Shown here piece after piece: positions 11,233 through 22,876 of a stretch of DNA of 64,000 bases. Origin of the DNA: Anaeramoeba flamelloides (lineage: Eukaryota > Metamonada > Anaeramoebidae). A model generated the notes under the pieces. That model was not told where the DNA came from and did no database searches. It saw only the letters and a program-made list of their open reading frames with translations. Made by a program: the position numbers and the translations under genes. Location: contig JANTQA010000012.1 in the NCBI GenBank assembly GCA_027625915.1, positions 1,023,001 through 1,087,000 on the forward strand. The letters are read 5' to 3'. How positions within the stretch are numbered: position 1 is the stretch's first letter; the number at the start of each line of letters is the position of its first letter.

Positions 11233-12381
11233 ATGTCCAAAATCCAAGCTAATAACAAAAGAAATTCAAAACTGAACAAACAAATTATTCACAGAAAAAG
11301 AAGTTATTGTAAAACATCAACCATCGGATCAGAAGAATTACAACAACAATCAAATAAAAAAAAAATCAAAAAAAATACTCAAAACAAAAATGTAACAGAG
11401 GTACAACTCTTTGAAAAAAACCTTGATGGTGAAATTGTTGACATTCTAGGAGCAATGTCAAAAAAAATGCATTCAAGATTAACCCAAGATCAAAAAAAAC
11501 GAAGAAGGTCTTTAAAAAATAAGATTAATGCACAAAACAATCGAAATCAAAAAAATAAACAATTATCAAAGTTGGAGGACACACTAATAGAAATTTTAAA
11601 TAAACACGAACAGCTTAATAAACACGTCACCGAGTTAGAACAGAATAAAGAAACTTTGCAAACAGAATTAGAAAAATTGAAAATAAAAGTTAAAAAAAAA
11701 CGATCAAAAAAAAAAAAAAGACATAAAAATCGAAAACAAAAAGAAAACATCAACCAAACCAAAAAACAAAAAGAAATAAATCCAATTTTTGATTCATTAG
11801 TACAACAAAATTTTTTTGATTATTATAACAAGGGGGGTGTTAATGAAAATGCAAATAGAAATGAAATTGAAAATGAAATAATTAATCAGACTATAAACCA
11901 AAGCCTTCATGAAAAGAATATTATTGAAGACTTTAATTTTGATTCCTATTTCAATTTCAATGACATTACAGATTCAAAAACAGACTACAATTTAATTAGT
12001 GATATAAAAGAGATCGAAGAGTATTTGAATTGTGATGAAATAACTGATTACGATAGCATGGGATCTAGTGTATTTGATTTTCAACAAGACTTTAAAAAGG
12101 ATGAAATAAAAAAAGTAAATTCAACACAAGACTCAATAAATGATTTATTGCCAACAATTAATGACGAAGACGATGATGATGTTGGTGGTGAAATATTATC
12201 TTTCTCTAAAGATCAATTTAAAAATTTTGTAGATAATTCTATTAAATTTTTAGAAAATTCATTTTCAATCCCATCGGAAATTGGAAACAACGAAGAACAA
12301 GAAAAAGATAATATCTATTCACATAATATTAGTAATATTCGAAATGAAAAAAAAAATAGAAGCATTTCGGAATATCAATAT

Positions 12382-12416
<35 letters not shown>

Positions 12417-12906
12417 TGAATCTGAAAATGAAAATGAAAACAAACACGAAAACGAAAACAAGAGAAATGTAAATTTAAAAAAAATTCAAAATCCAAAAAT
12501 AAAAAATAGTGAGTCTAAACACAAATTTGGATTTTCTCTTTTTATTATTTTTGTATTTCTTGCGTTTTTCTCAAGTTGGTTGCCTTCTATTTCCTCGCCA
12601 GAAAAATTACAACAGAACTCACCTTGGCAAAAAGGAATTTCAAGCCTGAATATCTTTAATGATCTGTCAAAAAGAATTGAAGAAACTGATGTGCCTTTAC
12701 CCGGTTCAAGGAAATTAAATATGTATCGATCTGAGCAAGATTTGCATTCTGGCAATAATGTAATGATGAAAAAACATCCTTTTGTCCAAAATGAAGATCT
12801 TCAACAACAACAAGAAGAAGAAAATTCTTCATTTCCTTTGGGTTTTGAATTCAATCAATTAAAGCAATGTAACCAAAATTCAACTGATTTCAATTTTGAA
12901 AACTAA
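11233..12906 (+). CDS. Membrane-anchored bZIP transcription factor, 557 aa
   Basis: The basic region (about 88-109) contains N96, A100 and R104 in the bZIP spacing, with Asn and Gln replacing usual Ala/Cys positions. A leucine zipper follows in perfect seven-residue register: L114, I121, L128, L135, L142 and L149. A Lys/Arg-rich stretch (150-170) could serve nuclear import. The middle is acidic and Asn-rich, a likely activation region, and includes an Asn-Glu hexanucleotide repeat (about 383-410). A single hydrophobic helix at about 432-452 (GFSLFIIFVFLAFFSSWL) is followed by 105 residues. This layout resembles ATF6/CREB3-type factors, held in the ER membrane and freed by site-1/site-2 proteases; that mode of control is inference here. 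It is intronless, and AATAAA lies 6 bp after the stop. A paralogue of the same design is at 32537-34153. Confidence 0.85.
12382..12418 (+). repeat. GAAAAC hexanucleotide microsatellite in the bZIP coding region
   Basis: About six tandem units encoding Glu-Asn pairs, then degenerating into a longer Glu/Asn/Lys-rich stretch. The repeat is in frame, so copy-number change alters only linker length. Confidence 0.9.
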
Positions 12907-13799
12907 TTTACAATAAAATATAATTATTTTTTTAATTTTATTATCATTTTGTCTTTTTATTTTTGATTTATTATATTTTCAATTAATTCTCTAAACACTC
13001 GAAAATATTTTGTATATTTGCTATAATTTTCAATCAAAATTTTTAATTCAAATTAAATTGTTATTGTTAACCTTTTTGAAATATTGAATTTACTTAAAAT
13101 ATGATTATAACCAACAATAAAAGAACTCTTGTCATTTTTCGATAATTATTCTTTTGATAGTTGATTTCAGAAAACTATTTAATTAAAAGAAAAAAAAAAA
13201 AGATTTTTTTATTTTGAACTAAAATCGTATTAACTGATGTTTATTTTATAATTTGTATTAAATCTAAGGGGGTATACACATTTTTTTATGATTAGATTTA
13301 TTTATCGATTGTTTTTTAATCTCCTGATGAACTAAAAAAAAAAAAAAAATCACTAATAATCCAAAAGCTAATAGTATTTAAATAATAGGAATTTACTTTG
13401 ATTTTGTCCATGTTATTAAATAGATACTAACTTAAAAAAGAGAAAAGAAGGGTCAATTCACTTTTCAATCTAAAATAAACTTAATATGTTTTTAGAGTTT
13501 CGTTTATTATTTGTATTCATTTAGAATTTTCTGACAATATTTTTATCAAGTTTAATCATTTTTTTCTCTTGCTGATACTTTTCAAAAAAATAAAAAATAA
13601 AATAAAATGAAAATACTTTTTTCACTTTTAATTATAAAAAATGGATTAATAAAAATGAATTAATAGAAAAAGTCTAAATTGTTAATTTAATCCAAAGAAT
13701 TTGAAATACGTTATAATCATTGGGAAACACCCCTTGGATTTAGTTTTTCTTTCTTTTTTGTTTTTTCTTTATGATATTTTACTCAAATAAAGGTTAATC

Positions 13800-15190
13800 A
13801 GGAAACACAAAACTTGTACAAGTTGCTCGAAATGATCTATCTTCAAAAATACAAACACTTTTTTGATTATTTTTGATCTTACTGATTACTCGGGGAATTA
13901 GATATGATTGTGTGGTCCAAAGATAATCGGGATTAACTTTCATTCTAAATTGTAAATAGATTAATTGAAAATTTAATTTGTAAATAGTTTTTCTGTTTTT
14001 TTATTAATACTTTAATTATCATTTATAATCACTACCTTATTTTTCAATTAATGTTCTTAAAACTTTTTCATTTTTATATGTTTTTAATTTATTTTTTTTT
14101 TTTTTGTTTTTTAGGGGTTAGTGAATAACCAATGAGAAGTCAGAGAATAAAATAAGTTGTTATTGGAACTTCAATCAGATTATTACTCATGATCAAAACG
14201 TTTCTACAAATTTGATTATTAAAGTGGTATTATTTGTTGATACTAATCTATTAAAAATAATCCTTGTTTGTGTAAAACCCCCAAGAATTTCAGAAAAAAA
14301 ATCAGCCTTTAACGAAAAATTTAAAGGTTTAACCTTCGATTTTCAGGGTCCAGCGTTTGAAAATTTCTTTTTAAAATTTGTTGAAAAATTTAGAAATGTT
14401 TTAAAAAAATCAATTTTTTAAAAAATTAAATTATAAACTCATAAACTCTTTTAACAAATTATTTCTCAAATCATGGAAATATATTGATATTACTATAACA
14501 TTTATAAAGGGGGTTTAAAACTAATCAGTCTTTGAGTTTTTATGTTGATGATTATTGTGTTTATCTTGAAACTTAAAAAATGAAAAATCGTAACTTTTGG
14601 AAGTACTTAATATGAATTATTTATGTAATACTATTTTTTTGGGATTTTTAGATTCTGAAAAGGAATTAAAAAAAAATTCACAAAATGAATTTTTTCAATT
14701 GTGATCATTAGTAAAAAAAACTAATAATTTATTGTGCAATAATAATTATAATATATTTTTAGAGTCATTTGATCCATTTAGTAGTAAGGTTATTTGAAAA
14801 TACACAATAACCGCTTACTTTGATAATAATGAAATTTAGGTGAGGTTTATCCATTAAACACAAAAAATCTTGATAAAATAAAAACTTTTAGAGGTTTTAA
14901 ATATTAATTCTTATAAATATCGTAATATTATGATTTTGGTTAGTATTTTAAATTTTTGAAAAGTAATTAAAAAAAATTCATATAATGAAAATATTGTAAT
15001 TGTAATCATTCGTAAAAAAATTAATAATTTATTGTGTAATAATATTTTATATATATTTTTTTTTTTGAGATATGTGAACAATATAAATTATGGTACATTA
15101 ATACCATTTACACCTAATTGTAATATACTACAATAATAAACTAATATAGAGTGAGTTTAATCCTTTTAGGGGGTGGTGGGGGGTGGCGTA
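13800..15190 (+). repeat. Dispersed repeat family C, copy 1
   Basis: Shares ordered similarity with 49605-51320: the AGGGGTTAGTG / AGGGATTAGTG region, the motif CAAATTATTTCTCAAATCATG, TATGTTGATGATTATTG, and AATAATTTATTGTGCAA followed by TTTTTAGAG. The last 300 bp (about 14570-14850) is repeated again at 14880-15190. No open frame runs through it. It is too degenerate to type and could be an old DNA transposon or LINE remnant. Confidence 0.55.
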
Positions 15191-15229
15191 TTATTTAAAA
15201 ACAATCAAATGATATCTTTTTTGATCTTA

Positions 15230-15232
<3 letters not shown>

Positions 15233-15291
<59 letters not shown>
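15233..15291. repeat. AT dinucleotide microsatellite
   Basis: An uninterrupted run of about 29 AT units. Confidence 0.97.
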
Positions 15292-15296
<5 letters not shown>

Positions 15297-15329
15297 TGTG
15301 GAATTTATATTTATTAGTGATAATATATC

Positions 15330-15735
15330 TATTAGGTATTTTTCCTTCTGGTGAATTCTATTGGTATCTTCAAGTGCTACCGAGTGTCATCAGGTGTTGT
15401 AGGGTACCCAGATTTTCTTGATGTTTTGAATTTTATCTGTGAAGTGTTCTAGGTTTTTTTTTACTTTTTGTAATAAACAGAAAATTTTAATAAATTTTCG
15501 GTTTATTTCAAAAAGTAAAAAAAAAAACTAATGAAAATCTCTTGATTTTACAAATAAACCGAAAACTCAAGAGAGCCTAACATACTTTTCCAGAATTCGA
15601 AATAATGGAGAAATATTCTTAAAATTTTCTTTTCATTTCTTAAATTAAAGAAAAGTAAATTCCAATTTTGTAAGATTCAAAAGAATTTAGTAAAATCAGA
15701 GATTTTACTCGATTCTTTAAAATTCTGGAAAACCA
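15330..15735. repeat. Hairpin-bearing repeat, related to 48880-49250
   Basis: Contains a strong inverted repeat (TTTACTTTTTGTAATAAACAG at 15460, mirrored by CGGTTTATTTCAAAAAGTAAA at 15500). A second, inverted occurrence of CGGTTTATTT lies near 15550, and TTCTTAAATTAAAGA lies near 15640. The same order of motifs occurs at 48880-49250, including GGCACTCTACCGGCACTT against GTGCTACCGAGTGTCA. This looks like a two-copy inverted-repeat element. Confidence 0.5.
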
Positions 15736-16129
15736 AAAAAAATTACATAACTTTATAAATTTGATCATACAAATTATAATATAATTTTTTATATTGGTAT
15801 TTTAATTATTTTTTTCTTTTCTTTTTAATTTGATAAAATTTTGCATAATTACACCTTTCTATTAATAAATAAAAAAAAATAATTTTTTTCAATTATTTTG
15901 GAAAAAAATATAATTTTTATTATATTATTAAAAAGAATGATTAGATATTCGTATTAGTACAACTAGATAATAAAAAAATTTTTAAAATCAATCAAAAAAA
16001 TTCTAAATCCAAGTTTTAGAAATTCAGACAAATATAAGGATCAAATAATTCCTTGCTGAAATTCCAATAAAACAAAAAAAAATTAATTATTTGATTTAAC
16101 AGCTTGGTTGTAAAGTTATTTATTCTAAA

Positions 16130-16331
16130 CTCTTTTTCAAAAATTGTGACTCACCTGAAATACTAAATTGAAAAAAAAAAAATATCCTTTAGTATCCAAG
16201 AACAATTAATAACGAAATATGATTTGTAATTCACTTTTAAGTCATTCTAAATATATAAAAGCCTGATATATTAAATATTAAAAAAAAAAAACCAAAACTA
16301 AAAAAAAGCGAGTCACAATTTTTGAAAAGAG
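16130..16331. mobile_element. Short inverted-repeat element (MITE-like), family M2
   Basis: The left end CTCTTTTTCAAAAATTGTGA plus CTC is mirrored at 16308-16331 by GAGTCACAATTTTTGAAAAG plus AG, giving 24 bp nearly perfect terminal repeats about 200 bp apart. A third related end occurs at 16742-16765. The core is non-coding. Confidence 0.65.
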
Positions 16332-17141
16332 CATTACGGATTTTTTATTACCAAACATTTACTGAAAAAAAGTTGAACAACAAGATTTTTGATGAATAAT
16401 TAAATTTTTCAAAGATATTACATAGTCTCAATTTTGATAATGATTATTTGTCTTTTTGAAGATCTATTTTTTTTTTTCCACATGATCTTTTTAGAAAAAA
16501 AAAGAAAGAAAGAAAAAAAGGAAAAAGAAATCAAAAAAAAAGAAAAAGAAAAAGAAAAACAAAAGAAAAACAAAAATTTGAAAAAGCAAAACTAAAATTT
16601 GAAAAATTAAAGAAAAACCACAATTTGAAAAAGCAAAACTAAAATTTGCAAAAGAAGAAAAAATGATTCAGATCTAAAAATTTGAAAATTTTTTTTTGTT
16701 TCAAATACTGGAAAAGCCCTCAAAACAACTCCCATTAACATTCTAAAGTGAGTCAAAATTTTTGAAAAATAGTTTATTTACAGAATTAAAATCATTGAAT
16801 TATAACTTTATTTTTGCAATTTTTTTTATTTAATAAAAGAAATAATAAAATTTTATTTAAAAAAACAAATTTAATTTTTTAATAAGAAATTGCTTTTATC
16901 CACAAAAAAAAACTTTAACTGAATGTAAAAAACAATTAAAAAAAAAAAAAAAAAAATATATAAATATAAAATATCAAAAATTTATTCTATTTAAATATTA
17001 TTCTAAAAAGTGAATCAAATTATGAAATAAAAGAAAAGATAGAAAAAAAGAAAAAGAAAGATAAAGATAAAGATGAAGATAAATAAAAATAAAAAAAAAA
17101 AAGAGAAGAAGCACAAAAAGAAAAAACAAAATTTTCGAAAA

Positions 17142-20021
17142 TTAAAAATTCCATAACAAATCACGAATTTTGACTGTGTTTAATAATAAAATAAGTAAGG
17201 GAGTTTTTTTTTTATAATTTGTTAATTGATTTATATTGGCACCGAGTTGTATTAATAATTTAATTAAATCTAGGTTTGGTGTTTCGTTTTGGCAAGAAAA
17301 GTGAAAGGGTGAAAGTTTATTAAGATTTGGTTCATTCACACTAGCGCCGTTTTCAATTAGGTACTTGACGGTTTGCAAATTGGGGCTTTTCAGTTTGCAA
17401 ATTAAGTGTAAAGGTGTATTCCAGCGGTGGTCTTTCATATTAATTTTTGATCCGTTTTCTATACAGTATTGGATAATTGGTAAAGTGGTTTTTTCATTAA
17501 GGCAAAGCAAATGCAAAGGAGTTCTTTTTTCGCCGATCGAGGGCACATTAAGATCAGATTTGTTATCGACGAGCAACTTAATTAATTCAAATGAGGGGTT
17601 AGTTTTGTTACAAATGTAACCGAGGGGTGTCAATTGTTTGGTTTTTTCTGGGTTTACAGATGCGCCCTTCTGGATCAAATAATTGACGATTTCAAAAGAT
17701 GGGTTTGGCTTTGAAGCGACTTGGTGCAGCATGGTTAAATTATTTTCGTCCTTGACAGTGACGTCTGCGCCATTTTCGACCAATAATTTGATAATTTCCA
17801 AATTAGGGTCTTCTCTCATACAAATCATGTATAAGGGTGTGGTTAAATCCTTTTTTTTAGCGTTGAGGTTTGCCCCCTTTTCAATAAAGTATTTGATCAG
17901 ATCAATGCTTGGGTTTGTGTGGTAGCAAAGGAAATGCAAGGGTGTCCAGAGGGTATTCTTCGTAACTGCATTAATACCGGCCTTATTTTCGATCAAATAT
18001 TTGATCAAATCCATTGATGGGATCTCCCTGTTGCAAAGGCGGTGCAGGGGGGTTTCGTCGTCTTGGTCTTTCAGATTAGGGTTTGCACCATTTTCAATCA
18101 AGTATTTGATGATTCCCATTGGTGGTTTGTCGTTATTACAGAGGAAATGGAGGGACGAGGATAAAAAGCTGTTCGTTTGGGCATTAACATCGGCGCCGTT
18201 TGAAACAAATAATTTGAAGATTTCCAAATTTGGTTTCTTTTCTGTGGAAATTAAATGAAGAGGGGTGATCCCTTTGGAATCAAATAGTTTGACATTTGCG
18301 CCATTTGCGATCAAATATTTTAAAAGTTCAAGATTTGGGTTGGTGTGCCTGCAAATATAAATCAGTGGTGTGAGTTGCTCACTATCAACGCAATTAACGT
18401 CCGCCTGGTTTTCGATTAGTAATTTGATCAGCTTGATGGATAATTTTTCTTGGTTGCAAAGAAAGTGTAAAGGTGTTGATTGCTCGTTTTCAGTTTTCAT
18501 ATTTATTTTGGCGCCGTTTTGGATAAAGTATTCCATCGACTGGTAAATGATTTCTTTATCCTTTAAATTGCAAAGCAAATGTAAAGAGGTTAGCCCATTT
18601 TTCATTTGAGAATTGACATCGATGCCATTTTCAATAAGCAATTTCCTGGCCTGGAGTGAATTGTCGTTATAGCACAGCAAATGTAATGCGTTTGCCTTTT
18701 GGCTCGTAATCAAATTTAAATCAATGCCCTTCTCAATAAAATACTTGATCAGCTCGAGGTTTGGATCTGCATAATAGCACAAATTGTGGAGAATTGTGAA
18801 TCCGTGGGAGTCTTGCAAATTGATATTGGCACCATTTTCGATCAGGTATTTAATGATTTCCATGTTGGGGTTCTTTCGGTGTGACACCCAATGAAGAACA
18901 GACCTCTTGGTGACATGGGTTTGTGCATTTATGTCGCACCCTAATGCAACCAAATACTTGATAATCTCAAATTTTGGATTTTCCTGCTTCGCTATGGTAT
19001 GCAAAATGGTAAATTTCAAAACATCCTTGGCATTGACTTTGTAATTTTTCTTGACAAAATACTTGATGACATCCAAGGACGCGTGCTTTAAGCCACAATA
19101 AAAATGCAGCGCGGTCCTGTTGCTTCCCAGAGTTGTCGCGTTTACATTTGCTCCTTTCCCAATTAAAAACGTGATGTCCTTAAATGTTGGGCTGTTTGTT
19201 GACGTTAGATCTTCACGGAGGGCAAGTAAATGTAAGGGTGTCAGCTTTAGGTACATTTTGCAATTCACGTCTGCACCCCGGGTGCACAAATTCCTGAGCC
19301 ACTGGCCAGTTAAATTGGTTTTCCTTTTTTTTTCGTCATAGAGACAGACACCATGTAAGCCCGTTGCCTTTGTGGAACTGTCTAATGACTTGGTTGCAAT
19401 GTTGTCCACTTTTTGGTTGTTATTATTTTGCTTGTTCCTTTTGTTTTTTTTTTTGTTATTTCGATTTCGGTTTTTGTTTTTGTTTTTGCCCACGTTTCTG
19501 TTTGCATAAAAGACATTGTTTAATTGATTGGCCTTCCCATACAAGATCGTGTTCCATAATTTTAAAAAGGTATTGCCCTTATTGGTTTTTTTTGTACATT
19601 GGTGTTCTAAAAACTTGACAAGCACTTTCTTCATCAAAGATTGGAATTGGGATAACTCCAACAGCAAAATACAAGACCTTTTGTTTTGATCATTAATAAA
19701 GGGATTTGCTCCCTTGGAGACTAAATAAACCATTACCTCTTCATGCTCGGGTGTAAACTCTTCTAATTTATTGCAAAGAATCAAGATCGGTGTTGCTTTG
19801 TCGTGCTGGGGATCTTGGATATTCAAGTCTGCCCCTAATGAGACCAATTTTTGAAAGGCTTTTAATTCTGGACACTTGTGCTGAGAACATAGCCAATGAA
19901 GCCTTGTTCTATAACTTTCAAAGTTGTTGTTCACAGTTTGTTTGGTTAATTGTGCTTGGATTTCTTTTAAATAGTCGATTTTTCTATTTCTTAAAAAAAA
20001 TTCTTCGTCGTCAAGTTCCAT
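17142..20021 (-). CDS. Ankyrin-repeat protein, 959 aa
   Basis: Nearly the whole protein is a solenoid of about 23 ankyrin repeats, each near 35 residues. Typical units run TPLHFLC....P...LIKYLIENGANIN, with the TPLH and GA-V/I-N hallmarks. The N-terminal 35 residues are acidic and non-repeat, and a low-complexity Lys/Asn insertion (about 177-205) separates repeats 3 and 4. No kinase, membrane, SOCS, BTB or other partner domain is fused, so it is probably a protein-binding scaffold of unknown partner. The first ATG in a good context is at 20021; the frame continues upstream to 20072 without an ATG. It is intronless and less AT-rich than its flanks. The repeats keep a shared NP.LE.IKYLIENG consensus, consistent with repeat duplication within the gene. 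Confidence 0.92.
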   Translation of the reverse strand: MELDDEEFFLRNRKIDYLKEIQAQLTKQTVNNNFESYRTRLHWLCSQHKCPELKAFQKLVSLGADLNIQDPQHDKATPILILCNKLEEFTPEHEEVMVYLVSKGANPFINDQNKRSCILLLELSQFQSLMKKVLVKFLEHQCTKKTNKGNTFLKLWNTILYGKANQLNNVFYANRNVGKNKNKNRNRNNKKKNKRNKQNNNNQKVDNIATKSLDSSTKATGLHGVCLYDEKKRKTNLTGQWLRNLCTRGADVNCKMYLKLTPLHLLALREDLTSTNSPTFKDITFLIGKGANVNATTLGSNRTALHFYCGLKHASLDVIKYFVKKNYKVNAKDVLKFTILHTIAKQENPKFEIIKYLVALGCDINAQTHVTKRSVLHWVSHRKNPNMEIIKYLIENGANINLQDSHGFTILHNLCYYADPNLELIKYFIEKGIDLNLITSQKANALHLLCYNDNSLQARKLLIENGIDVNSQMKNGLTSLHLLCNLKDKEIIYQSMEYFIQNGAKINMKTENEQSTPLHFLCNQEKLSIKLIKLLIENQADVNCVDSEQLTPLIYICRHTNPNLELLKYLIANGANVKLFDSKGITPLHLISTEKKPNLEIFKLFVSNGADVNAQTNSFLSSSLHFLCNNDKPPMGIIKYLIENGANPNLKDQDDETPLHRLCNREIPSMDLIKYLIENKAGINAVTKNTLWTPLHFLCYHTNPSIDLIKYFIEKGANLNAKKKDLTTPLYMICMREDPNLEIIKLLVENGADVTVKDENNLTMLHQVASKPNPSFEIVNYLIQKGASVNPEKTKQLTPLGYICNKTNPSFELIKLLVDNKSDLNVPSIGEKRTPLHLLCLNEKTTLPIIQYCIENGSKINMKDHRWNTPLHLICKLKSPNLQTVKYLIENGASVNEPNLNKLSPFHFSCQNETPNLDLIKLLIQLGANINQLTNYKKKTPLLILLLNTVKIRDLLWNF

Positions 20022-21337
20022 TTTGGTGTTTGGTTTGTTTGGTTTTTGGTTTTTGTTGCAAAAAAATAACAAGAAAAAGAAAAAAAAATGAAAAAAAAGT
20101 AATAAAATCTGAAATGGTAATTGAAAAGTTCTTTTGAGATTTTATTGCTTTTTTTTTTTTGTAGAAAAACAAATCAAAGAAATTTGTTTTAAAAGTTGTT
20201 AATTTTGAGAATTGAATAAATGAAATTCTTAATTTGTATGAAGTTTTTAGATAGTATTATTCTGAAAAATTATGATTTTTTTTGATTGTCAAGTGTTTGT
20301 TTAATTTATTTTTCATTTTAGGATGACTAATAGAAAATGAAAATAATTTTGTAATTGAGAGATTTATTTTTATTTTAATTGTTATTGATTACAAACAATC
20401 AAAACCAATCTTTGAAAAGGAGGGTGGGTACTGGTGAGTAAAAGGATATCTTGTTTAGAAGATTTTTTTTCAAATTTTTGTTACTTTGGAATATGCTTGA
20501 AAAACTCCAGTATTGAATTGTAAAAAACACCTGGCACGAAAGGAATCCGTAACAAGATTTTTAATTGTGAGTATTAGGAAAATTGAGATGAAATTTCTAT
20601 TATTGAGAATCAAATCCTTTTAATAAACTTTTCATATTTTTTAGGATATCAAGTAATAAACCTACCCAAAGTCAATTAAAATATGGCCGTGTATAGGTCA
20701 CACATATGATTGTTTGATAGAATAAGTAGATCAACCTATTTTTGAAAAACAATAGAAATTGTTAGAGGTTTACAAAGAGTTTAGACAAGGACAATTTTTT
20801 GTTCTTGGTTGTTGATTGATTGAATGGTATTTTGAACAAGTGTAATTTGATAAATCATAATTCTAATAATTCAGTGAGTTTGAATTTAAAAAGTTTGATT
20901 CTTCATAAAAGAATTTGATTTTAAATAAAAGGAATTATACCACAATTTTCCTAATATTCGATATTAAAAATCTTATTTGGTGGATTTTTTTCATGTAAGG
21001 TATTGTTTTCAATACTATACTAGGATATATTCCACCCTTATTTTTATTACAATATTAATGTTATGGTTAAAGAAATGATTTGGAAAATACAGTTACACAT
21101 AAACTGTGACACTTAAAATTTATAAAATGTACTTATACCCTTAATCTAAACAAATTTTCTATCAATTTTAAATGGATTTCCGAAATAATACATCCCAAAG
21201 ATATAAATTATTTAAACAATGAAACTTGATTCAATTTTTAATATCTATGTTTATACATGTATGTACCTACCTATTAAGTTGATGGACTAATTATTATTAT
21301 CCAATTTTTTTGTTGTAAATTATAAAAATATATTAGC

Positions 21338-21712
21338 CATTTAAAGAAAAGTGGGGTAAAATTATTTTTAAATATCTTTTCTCGGCTCCATTGTATTGAA
21401 ACTATTGAAATATACAAAATAATTAACAGTTATTTAGTTATTCTTGATAATAATTAATTTGTTTTATAGTCTGATATTACATGAATAGTATAAAATCTTT
21501 TTCAAATAAAAGTACACACCTCTAAGATCACCTTTACTATTGAATTTGATTGTTAATAAAAACATTATTAATTGGTGATTTTCATTTTAATTCTTCCTTT
21601 TTTTGTTTTTTGCTTTTTTTTATTTATGGATATTGTCAGTTGGAAAATGAAAAAAAAAAAAGATAAGTAGAAACCAATTTGGAAATAAATTTACCCCACT
21701 TTTCTTGTAATA
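21338..21712. repeat. Inverted-repeat unit inside family I copy 2
   Basis: AAGAAAAGTGGGGTAAAATT at about 21342 is mirrored by AAATTTACCCCACTTTTCTT at 21686-21707. This makes a unit of about 370 bp that shares its left end with the family I element. Confidence 0.5.
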
Positions 21713-22607
21713 GTTTATATATTTTTAGATTTGTCAAAATGAGATTTCTCATTTCAAATAAAAGGGTATACCAATTTTTCAAATTTTTAATTTTAATTTT
21801 TAATGTTTTTGATTTAATGAGTTTTAAATATCTATTTGAGTATTTTTTTATGTTTTAAAGGGTTTCTTATATTTTAGAATGATAGTACAATTAATTTGAT
21901 TCAATTATGAATAATTCTTGATTTTTTTTTTACCCCTTTATCTGAAAAAGAGTTTATATTAAAATTTTCCGCTCAAGATTTTATTTGATATTTTTTCGGA
22001 GTGAAAATTGGTATTTATTATTTTCTTTTTGATCTTCAAAAAATGGTTTTCATAACTTGTTTAATCTCAACAAATTTTTCAAATAGAATTAAAAACATCC
22101 CGGGAAATTTTATGATTTAAAAAATAATTTGTGCCCTTAACGATATTTACAGTTTTCTATTGGAATTGTCAGTGCATTCTCTCCCCCCCAAAAAAAAGAA
22201 TTGTCTTTTTTTTCCTTTTTTTCGAAATATTTCAACAAATATATTTTGAAATACAGACCTTAGTCATTGGTTCAATCAGTATTAATGTTTAACTTAATTT
22301 GGATTTTTCAATTAATGGATACCCCCACCATACAACTTGTCTTTTTTTCTTTTAAAAAAAATCCTCAAAATATTGTGTTTTTGAAATATAATCACATAAT
22401 CAACATTATTATATATAAAAATTTTGAAAAAGGTTTACATATTTATTAGAGATTATGGAAATTGAAAAAAAAAAAATGAAAGTTTTCAGTAATATTTTTT
22501 TCATTTTTAATTGTAAAAATTTTAAAATTTTTATTTGGCTTAGTGAAGAGATTATTTGACCATATTTTTAATAATATTCCAAAAAGAATCATATTTTATT
22601 TGTTTAC

Positions 22608-22634
22608 ACCCCCCCACCCCCCACCCCCCACCCC
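22608..22634. repeat. C-tract with four runs (G-quadruplex-capable on minus strand)
   Basis: Four runs of four to seven C separated by single A bases, a very unusual composition in this AT-rich DNA. On the minus strand it meets the G-quadruplex pattern with one-base loops. It lies just upstream of the coding-like island at 22658. Confidence 0.85.
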
Positions 22635-22657
22635 TGTCTGAATCTTCTTTATAATAG

Positions 22658-22876
22658 GAAGACCAGTTACAAAAAAAGGATCAAGTTGTCACTTGCAAAT
22701 ACTCTGACATCGAAGCACACAATTTGTGTAACTTGAAAATAAAACCGAAAAAACAAAGACAAAAAATTTCGAAAAGTTTAATACACATCAAACCAAAAAA
22801 AAATAAAAAAAAGAAATTACAACAATTAAATAAACAATCCCCAAATGAACAAAAAAGACCAGCTATCAAAACAAAT
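22658..22876 (+). CDS. Possible terminal exon or gene fragment, 72 codons, unrecognised
   Basis: After an AATAG acceptor-like site the frame reads EDQLQKKDQVVTCKYSDIEA, then HNLCNLKIKPKKQRQK, then a Lys-rich tail ending PAIKTN and a TAA stop. Three cysteines and a His hint at a small metal-binding or disulfide motif, but I cannot assign it. The composition is clearly coding-like. It lies between the two halves of an inverted family B copy, so it may be a piece carried in by insertion rather than part of a live host gene. Confidence 0.35.

Larger units (their letters stand above)
12907..17141. other. Intergenic DNA: repeat family C, AT microsatellite, hairpin and MITE
   Basis: No supported gene. 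Contents in order: family C (about 13800-15190), a G-rich patch near 15168-15186, a TA microsatellite (15233-15291), a hairpin element (about 15330-15735), an inverted-repeat element (16130-16331), an A/G-rich polypurine stretch (16496-16660) holding a duplicated 27 bp unit at 16576 and 16622, and another polypurine stretch (17030-17125) just past the ankyrin stop codon. Confidence 0.5.

Noticed and set aside
12382-12470. CRISPR-like array
   Set aside because: A hexanucleotide coding repeat without spacers in a eukaryotic gene.
20022-20072. N-terminal extension of the ankyrin frame
   Set aside because: No ATG in the extension; the first ATG in frame is at 20021.
17365-20137. Six or more plus-strand open frames across the ankyrin gene
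   Set aside because: They are antisense to regular ankyrin repeats and recur at the repeat spacing; no independent domain.
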